46,864 bases of DNA from Thermoflexales bacterium (lineage in GTDB: Bacteria; Chloroflexota; Anaerolineae; B4-G1; SLSP01). The translations under genes were made by a program, and so were the position numbers. Below, in pieces: positions 42,782-46,864 of this stretch; within the stretch, counting starts at the first letter, position 1; every line of letters starts with the position of its first letter. The notes beneath the pieces were generated by a model. The model searched no databases. It had not been told where the DNA came from and saw nothing but the letters and a program-made list of their open reading frames with translations. Where the stretch lies: positions 1-46,864 of the forward strand of contig SLDA01000537.1 of NCBI GenBank assembly GCA_007125545.1. The letters are read 5' to 3'.

Positions 42782-43579
42782 ATGGCGTTAGAGATTCGCG
42801 ACCTGCATGTAGCGGTCGACGGCAAGGAAATTCTCAAAGGCGTGAGCCTCGTGGTAGAGCGGGGAGCTACTCACGCACTTATGGGCCCAAATGGATCGGG
42901 CAAGAGCACGCTCTCCTACGCACTTATGGGCCACCCGAAATACCAGATCACGCGGGGTGATGTTCTGCTCGACGGCACTAGCCTACTGGAGATGACACCC
43001 GACCTGCGTGCCCGCCAGGGCCTCTTCCTGGCGATGCAGTACCCGGTCGCGGTATCCGGCGTGACCCTCTACTCGTTCCTGCACGCGGCTACCAGCGCCG
43101 TGCGCGGCTATGGGGACCAGAAGAAGTCTGCTGCGCCCGGTCGCCGTAACGCCCATATGATGCCAATGCGGGAGTTCCGCAAAGAGGTGGATGAGAAATT
43201 GGACCTCATCAAGATGGACTCGGCTTTCCTGCGGCGATATCTCAATGAAGGATTCTCCGGGGGTGAGAAGAAACGTGCCGAGATTCTGCAGATGGCGCTC
43301 CTGCAACCACGCTATGCTGTGTTGGACGAAACCGATTCCGGTCTCGATATCGATGCGCTGCGCATCGTGTCCGAAGGCATCAACACCCTGCAAGAGAGCC
43401 TACAGGTGGGATTGCTGGTCATCACACATTATCAGCGCATTCTCAACTATATCCATCCGGACGTGGTCCATATCTTCGTGGATGGGCGGGTGGTGAAGAC
43501 CGGAGATGCCGCGCTGGTGGACTTGCTGGAAGAACGCGGATACGACTGGGTCAGACAAGAGTTGGCAGCCGGTGGGTAA
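42782..43579 (+). CDS. sufC: Fe-S cluster assembly ATPase SufC
   Basis: The soluble ABC-type ATPase that powers the SufBCD scaffold in Fe-S cluster assembly. The 265-residue protein has Walker A GPNGSGKST (about 38-46), the Q-loop in LFLAMQYP, signature SGGEKKR near 159, Walker B VLDETDSGLD and switch His in ITHYQRIL. The GEKKRAEILQMALLQP and DIDALRIVSEGIN stretches are SufC-typical. First gene of the operon; sufB starts 10 bases after its stop. Confidence 0.97.
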   Translation: MALEIRDLHVAVDGKEILKGVSLVVERGATHALMGPNGSGKSTLSYALMGHPKYQITRGDVLLDGTSLLEMTPDLRARQGLFLAMQYPVAVSGVTLYSFLHAATSAVRGYGDQKKSAAPGRRNAHMMPMREFRKEVDEKLDLIKMDSAFLRRYLNEGFSGGEKKRAEILQMALLQPRYAVLDETDSGLDIDALRIVSEGINTLQESLQVGLLVITHYQRILNYIHPDVVHIFVDGRVVKTGDAALVDLLEERGYDWVRQELAAGG

Positions 43580-43589
43580 AGAGGAGACC

Positions 43590-44999
43590 GTGTCAGACCT
43601 GCATCAAGACCTACGTGACATCAAAGAACAGGATCAGTACAACTTCCGTACCGAGATCGACTACGCGCACAGTTCACGCCGCGGAATCGGCGAGGATGTT
43701 GTACGCGAGCTATCCTCGCTCAAGGATGAACCCGAGTGGATGCTAGACTTCCGTCTCAAGGCACTCGACATCTTTTTCAGTATGCCGATGCCGACCTGGG
43801 GCGTTGATCTCGGTACCCTTGATTTCGAGCAATTCTACTATTTTATGCGCGCCACACGCGGCAAGACGAGGACCTGGGACGAGGTGCCGGATGCAATCAA
43901 GGACACCTTTGAGAAACTGGGGATACCCGAAGCCGAGCGCAAGTATCTGGCCGGTGTCGAGACGCAGATGGACTCGGAGACGGTCTACAGCTCGCTAAAA
44001 GTTGAGTGGGAACGCCACGGCATCATCTTCGTGGATATGGATACCGCGGTGCGGGAGTATCCCGATCTCGTCCAAGCCCACATCAGCAAATGCGTGCCGG
44101 TTCGCGACAACAAGTTCGCGGCCCTGAACAGCGCCTTCTGGTCGGGCGGCAGCTTCGTCTATGTGCCGCCGGGTGTGGATGTGGAGATCCCGCTCCAAGC
44201 CTATTTCCGTATCAATGCGCAGAGTCTAGGGCAGTTTGAGCGGACGATCATTATCGCCGATGAGGGCAGCAATGTCCACTATATTGAGGGGTGCACGGCG
44301 CCCCAGTATACGGAGGCGGCTCTCCACACCGGCGTCATTGAGATCTTCGTCAAGAAGGGCGCCCACGCCCGCTATACGACGATACAGAACTGGTCGCGCA
44401 ATGTCTACAATCTGGTGACACAGCGCGCTATCGTCGACGAGGATGGGTTGATGGAGTGGGTCGACGGCAACCTGGGAAGCGGTATTACGATGAAGTATCC
44501 GGCCGTGATCCTGCGCGGCGCGCGAGCTCGAGGTGAGATTCTCTCGATCGCGTTTGCAGCCGAGGGCCAGCACTACGATGCAGGCGCAAAAGCCATTCAT
44601 CTGGCGCCGGATACCCGGTCAAGTATCACATCCAAATCGATAAGCAAAGGCAACGGCCGGTCCGGCTTCCGTGGACTCGTGCGCATCGGCCGGGGGGCCG
44701 AACGGGCACAGTCCAAAGTTCTGTGTGACGCCTTGCTGCTGGATCCCGAGTCACGCTCCGACACCTATCCCTATATCGACGTGAGCGAGGATGATTCCCG
44801 GGTCGAGCATGAAGCTACCGTCAGCAGGATCAGTGAGGATCAACTCTTCTACCTTATGAGTCGAGGCTTGAGCGAACAACAGGCTTCAGCCCTCATTATT
44901 AACGGCTTCCTCGAACCCTTCGTCAAAGAACTGCCTATGGAGTATGCGGTGGAGCTAAACCGCCTCGTGCAGTTGCAGATGGAGGGCTCCGTTGGATAA
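43590..44999 (+). CDS. sufB: Fe-S cluster assembly scaffold SufB
   Basis: A 469-residue scaffold subunit on which new Fe-S clusters form, paired with SufD and SufC. The beta-helix core and family blocks are clear: EPEWMLDFRLKALDIF, the KLGIPEAERKYLAGVETQMDSETVY block, AALNSAFWSGGSFVYVPPGV, EGCTAPQYTEAALHTGVIEI, and KVLCDALLLDPESRSDTYPYIDV with the conserved Cys, then VEHEATVSRISEDQLFYLMSRGLS. The start is a GTG at 43590 with GAGGAG upstream; the upstream frame overlaps sufC. Confidence 0.96.
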   Translation: MSDLHQDLRDIKEQDQYNFRTEIDYAHSSRRGIGEDVVRELSSLKDEPEWMLDFRLKALDIFFSMPMPTWGVDLGTLDFEQFYYFMRATRGKTRTWDEVPDAIKDTFEKLGIPEAERKYLAGVETQMDSETVYSSLKVEWERHGIIFVDMDTAVREYPDLVQAHISKCVPVRDNKFAALNSAFWSGGSFVYVPPGVDVEIPLQAYFRINAQSLGQFERTIIIADEGSNVHYIEGCTAPQYTEAALHTGVIEIFVKKGAHARYTTIQNWSRNVYNLVTQRAIVDEDGLMEWVDGNLGSGITMKYPAVILRGARARGEILSIAFAAEGQHYDAGAKAIHLAPDTRSSITSKSISKGNGRSGFRGLVRIGRGAERAQSKVLCDALLLDPESRSDTYPYIDVSEDDSRVEHEATVSRISEDQLFYLMSRGLSEQQASALIINGFLEPFVKELPMEYAVELNRLVQLQMEGSVG

Positions 45000-45009
45000 G
45001 GGAGGGCCG

Positions 45010-46371
45010 ATGACGCAACGTCTCACCGAAACGCCACCTCCGGTTCAAACATCGGCGCCCGAGACCATGGTTCCCGGTCCGGATGCGGTGAACAGGCTGT
45101 CAGATCTCTATAATGAACCGGACTGGATGCGGGAAGCACGACACGCAGCCCTGGACCTCTTCACCACAATGGCGCTACCTGATCCGGAAGAGGAGGCCTG
45201 GCGCCGGACCGATCTCGGACATTATCCACTCGACTCAGTGCGCTTAACCTTTCCGGCACAAGGACAGGGCAAGCACGAACTCCCGCCCTGTTGGGACTAT
45301 GCGCTGGCTCCTGTGGAGCAGGTCTCGGGTGCGCTGGTCCACTGTAATGCGACCAGGACCTATGGAGCTATGCGCCCGGACGATGCCCGTAACGGCGTGG
45401 TGCTGGAAGGGCTGCATGGCGCACTGCAAACGCACGGCGACTTGATCCGCCGCTACTGGATGAGAGGCGCAACGACGCACCCGAGCTTCAATGCCTTTAC
45501 TGCTCTCAATGGGGCACTTTGGCATGGCGGAACCTTCGTCTACGCGCCGGCCGGCAAACAGGTTGCACGCCCCTTGCAGTCACTTGTGGCCTACGACACA
45601 GCCGGCGGCACGGGATTACACCATACACTCATCATCGCGGAAAAAGGCAGCCGGGTCACTTTGATTCAGGACCGTGTCTCTCAGGACCTGCAGGATGAGG
45701 TCAATGCTGAAGTCGTAGAGATCTATGCGGAAGCCGGCACGTGGGTCCGGTACGTCAGCTTGCAGCATTGGAGCGAGCGTCGTTACACCGTCTCCGTTCA
45801 GGAAGCACAGATCAGCCGCGATGCCAACCTCGTATGGGTCGCCGGTTCCGTGGGCAGCACTATGACCAAGGACTTCATCCGCACCAACCTCCTTGAGCCC
45901 GGCGCGCGCGCCTTAATGGCAGGATTCAACTTTATGCGGGGTAGTCAACGCATGGATCAGAGCACCTATCAGCACCACCAAGCTCCTGATACCTATAGCG
46001 ACCTTCTGATTCGGAACGTGCTCCGCGACCGCGCCCGCACCATCTTCTACGGTATGATCCGTGTCGAGAATGAGGCCAACGGCGGCACCGAGGGTTACCA
46101 GGCCAACCACAACCTGTTGTTGGACGATGCCCGCGCTCATGCCATTCCCGGATTGGAGATCCTTGCCAACGACGTGCGCTGCAGTCACGGCGCCACCGTA
46201 TCGCGTATCGATCCTGAGGAACGCTTCTATCTACAGGCGCGCGGGATCCCGCGCCCCGAGGCGGAGAGCCTGATTGTGCAGGGATTTGTACGCCCGGTCA
46301 TCGAGCGCATCCCTACCGCGCATGTACGTCAGCGACTCGAGGAAGAGATCTCCGAACGCTTCTGGGGTTGA
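45010..46371 (+). CDS. sufD: Fe-S cluster assembly protein SufD
   Basis: The SufB paralogue that completes the SufBC2D complex. The 453-residue protein shows a variable N-terminus, EEEAWRRTDLGHYPLD, ALNGALWHGGTFVYAPAGKQVARPL, the beta-helix, and DVRCSHGATVSRIDPEERFYLQARGI with the conserved His of SufD. The ATG at 45010 has GGGAGG upstream; a TTG at 44992 overlaps the sufB stop and is less likely. No sufS or sufU follows; the next genes are tRNAs on the other strand. Confidence 0.95.
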   Translation: MTQRLTETPPPVQTSAPETMVPGPDAVNRLSDLYNEPDWMREARHAALDLFTTMALPDPEEEAWRRTDLGHYPLDSVRLTFPAQGQGKHELPPCWDYALAPVEQVSGALVHCNATRTYGAMRPDDARNGVVLEGLHGALQTHGDLIRRYWMRGATTHPSFNAFTALNGALWHGGTFVYAPAGKQVARPLQSLVAYDTAGGTGLHHTLIIAEKGSRVTLIQDRVSQDLQDEVNAEVVEIYAEAGTWVRYVSLQHWSERRYTVSVQEAQISRDANLVWVAGSVGSTMTKDFIRTNLLEPGARALMAGFNFMRGSQRMDQSTYQHHQAPDTYSDLLIRNVLRDRARTIFYGMIRVENEANGGTEGYQANHNLLLDDARAHAIPGLEILANDVRCSHGATVSRIDPEERFYLQARGIPRPEAESLIVQGFVRPVIERIPTAHVRQRLEEEISERFWG

Positions 46372-46398
46372 AAACACATCAGCGGAAAGGCCGGTTGA

Positions 46399-46560
46399 GT
46401 TGACATCACCGGACCGGACACGTCGAGCGAGGTGGGTGTAACCCAACTCAAGTTGCTTGAAGAAGCGGTCGGAGCCCATGCTGACATAAGGGTGATCGCC
46501 GAAGACATCGGCGACTCAAGCGGCACGATTTTCGGCCCCGATCTCTGGCGTGAGATCTAG
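46399..46560 (+). pseudogene. Possible gene remnant after sufD
   Basis: After a TGA at 46396 an open frame of 53 codons runs to TAG at 46558-46560, reading in part GVTQLKLLEEAVGAH and IRVIAEDIGDSSG. About 70% of its third positions are G or C, as in nearby genes, and the amino-acid mix looks protein-like, but there is no ATG and no ribosome site; only a GTG at 46432 is available. It may be the end of a lost gene, or chance. I recognise no family. Confidence 0.25.
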
Positions 46561-46583
46561 TACCGCAATCGTGTTGTTCTTGA

Positions 46584-46666
46584 TGGGGCGGGTGGGAGTC
46601 GAACCCACACGCTCTTTCGAGCAGAGGATTTTAAGTCCACGGCGTCTGCCATTCCGCCACCGCCCC
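46584..46666 (-). tRNA. tRNA-Leu (TAA)
   Basis: An 83-base class II tRNA: acceptor GGGGCGG/CCGCCCC, D-arm, anticodon loop CTTAAAA (anticodon TAA), long variable arm (GCTCGAAAGAGC), TPsiC arm with GGTTCGACTCC, discriminator A. CCA is not encoded. The anticodon stem has one T-T mismatch. Confidence 0.95.
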
Positions 46667-46680
46667 GCTATCTTGCCTGG

Positions 46681-46711
46681 ACAACAAACGGGCATCCCAG
46701 AAAGATGCCCG
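46681..46711 (-). terminator. Hairpin between tRNA-Cys and tRNA-Leu
   Basis: Minus strand CGGGCATC / GATGCCCG (arms 46689-46696 and 46704-46711), 8-bp stem with 7-base loop followed by TTTGTTGT. It follows tRNA-Cys and precedes tRNA-Leu on that strand, so it may be a terminator or a processing hairpin. Confidence 0.6.
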
Positions 46712-46733
46712 ATGGTGTCTATGTGGAAGAGAG

Positions 46734-46805
46734 AGGCGACGGTCGGAATCGAACCGACGAATAAGGCTTTTGCAGAGCCCTGCCTTACCACTTGGCTACG
46801 TCGCC
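46734..46805 (-). tRNA. tRNA-Cys (GCA)
   Basis: A 72-base tRNA: acceptor GGCGACG/CGTCGCC, anticodon stem GGGCT/AGCCT with loop CTGCAAA (anticodon GCA), TPsiC arm CGGTTCGATTCCG, discriminator U, which is a Cys identity element. CCA not encoded. Confidence 0.96.
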
Positions 46806-46808
46806 GAG

Positions 46809-46864
46809 AGCGGGCTAAGGGATTCGAACCCTTGACCTTCTCCTTGGCAAGGAGACATTCTACC
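46809..46864 (-). tRNA. tRNA-Gly (GCC), partial
   Basis: The 3' part of a tRNA whose 5' end lies beyond the window: anticodon stem TCTCC/GGAGA with loop TTGCCAA (anticodon GCC), TPsiC arm AGGGTTCGAATCCCT, acceptor strand AGCCCGC and discriminator U. Only three bases separate it from tRNA-Cys, so the two are likely one transcript. Confidence 0.93.

Overview
The window is a gene-dense stretch of a bacterial chromosome, about 57-60% GC by eye. It most likely comes from a Chloroflexota (Chloroflexi) genome, probably Anaerolineae/Caldilineae-like. This rests on the style of the gene content: a TPR protein with one membrane anchor, Pro/Thr-rich lipoproteins, an ECF transporter with fused ATPases, NarL-type kinases with polytopic sensors, a sufCBD operon, and ordinary housekeeping genes scattered among accessory ones. 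The lineage is an inference; no rRNA is present. There is no CRISPR array, no insertion sequence and no prophage.

Layout. 1-5.7 kb: a TPR protein (-) diverges from rnhB, a GT4-like glycosyltransferase, a DedA protein and asnS (+), closed by a strong terminator. 5.8-9.9 kb: a 35-residue membrane peptide and a very large GH13-like protein, followed by the decayed remains of a response-regulator receiver gene. 9.9-12.5 kb (-): lipid kinase, PHP phosphoesterase and GT2 glycosyltransferase, read as one operon. 12.5-15.4 kb (-): a complete ECF vitamin-type transporter (S, fused A-A, T) whose promoter is overlaid by a perfect 12-bp inverted repeat. 15.5-19 kb: a YvlD-type membrane protein, a GAF/PAS histidine kinase and scpA. 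19-21.9 kb (+): an M50-like zinc membrane protein, a DUF2142-like membrane protein and an FlK-like thioesterase. 21.9-28.2 kb (-): upp, a WecA/MraY-like transferase and an orphan family-5 binding protein; and rarA, an unknown coupled gene and a family-3 binding protein. 28.5-31.3 kb (+): histidine kinase, response regulator and binding protein with overlapping ends. 31.3-36.8 kb: an Amt-like protein lacking the twin histidines plus rsmD (-), rpsT (+), capA and proC (-), tRNA-Val. 36.9-42.6 kb: dnaE and a GNAT-like gene (-), and a Yip1-type membrane protein (+). 42.7-46.9 kb: a sufC-sufB-sufD operon behind a near-consensus promoter, then tRNA-Leu, tRNA-Cys and part of tRNA-Gly (-).

How genes work together. 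SufC, SufB and SufD form the Fe-S scaffold complex; the sulfur-donor genes sufS and sufU are not next to them here. The ECF genes encode one transporter, with a hairpin between the S gene and the shared energising module. The kinase, regulator and binding protein at 28.5-31.3 kb look like a signalling unit built around an orphan binding protein. Several genes (rnhB, rarA, scpA) have promoter -10 boxes so close to the start codon that their mRNAs are probably leaderless, while many neighbours have clear Shine-Dalgarno sites.

The most unusual items are: the ECF ATPase fusion with one degenerate and one intact nucleotide site; the ECF operator; the Amt homologue with both pore histidines replaced; the polyprenyl-phosphate transferase homologue with a key Asp replaced; the receiver pseudogene; and an FlK-like enzyme with exact catalytic triad spacing.
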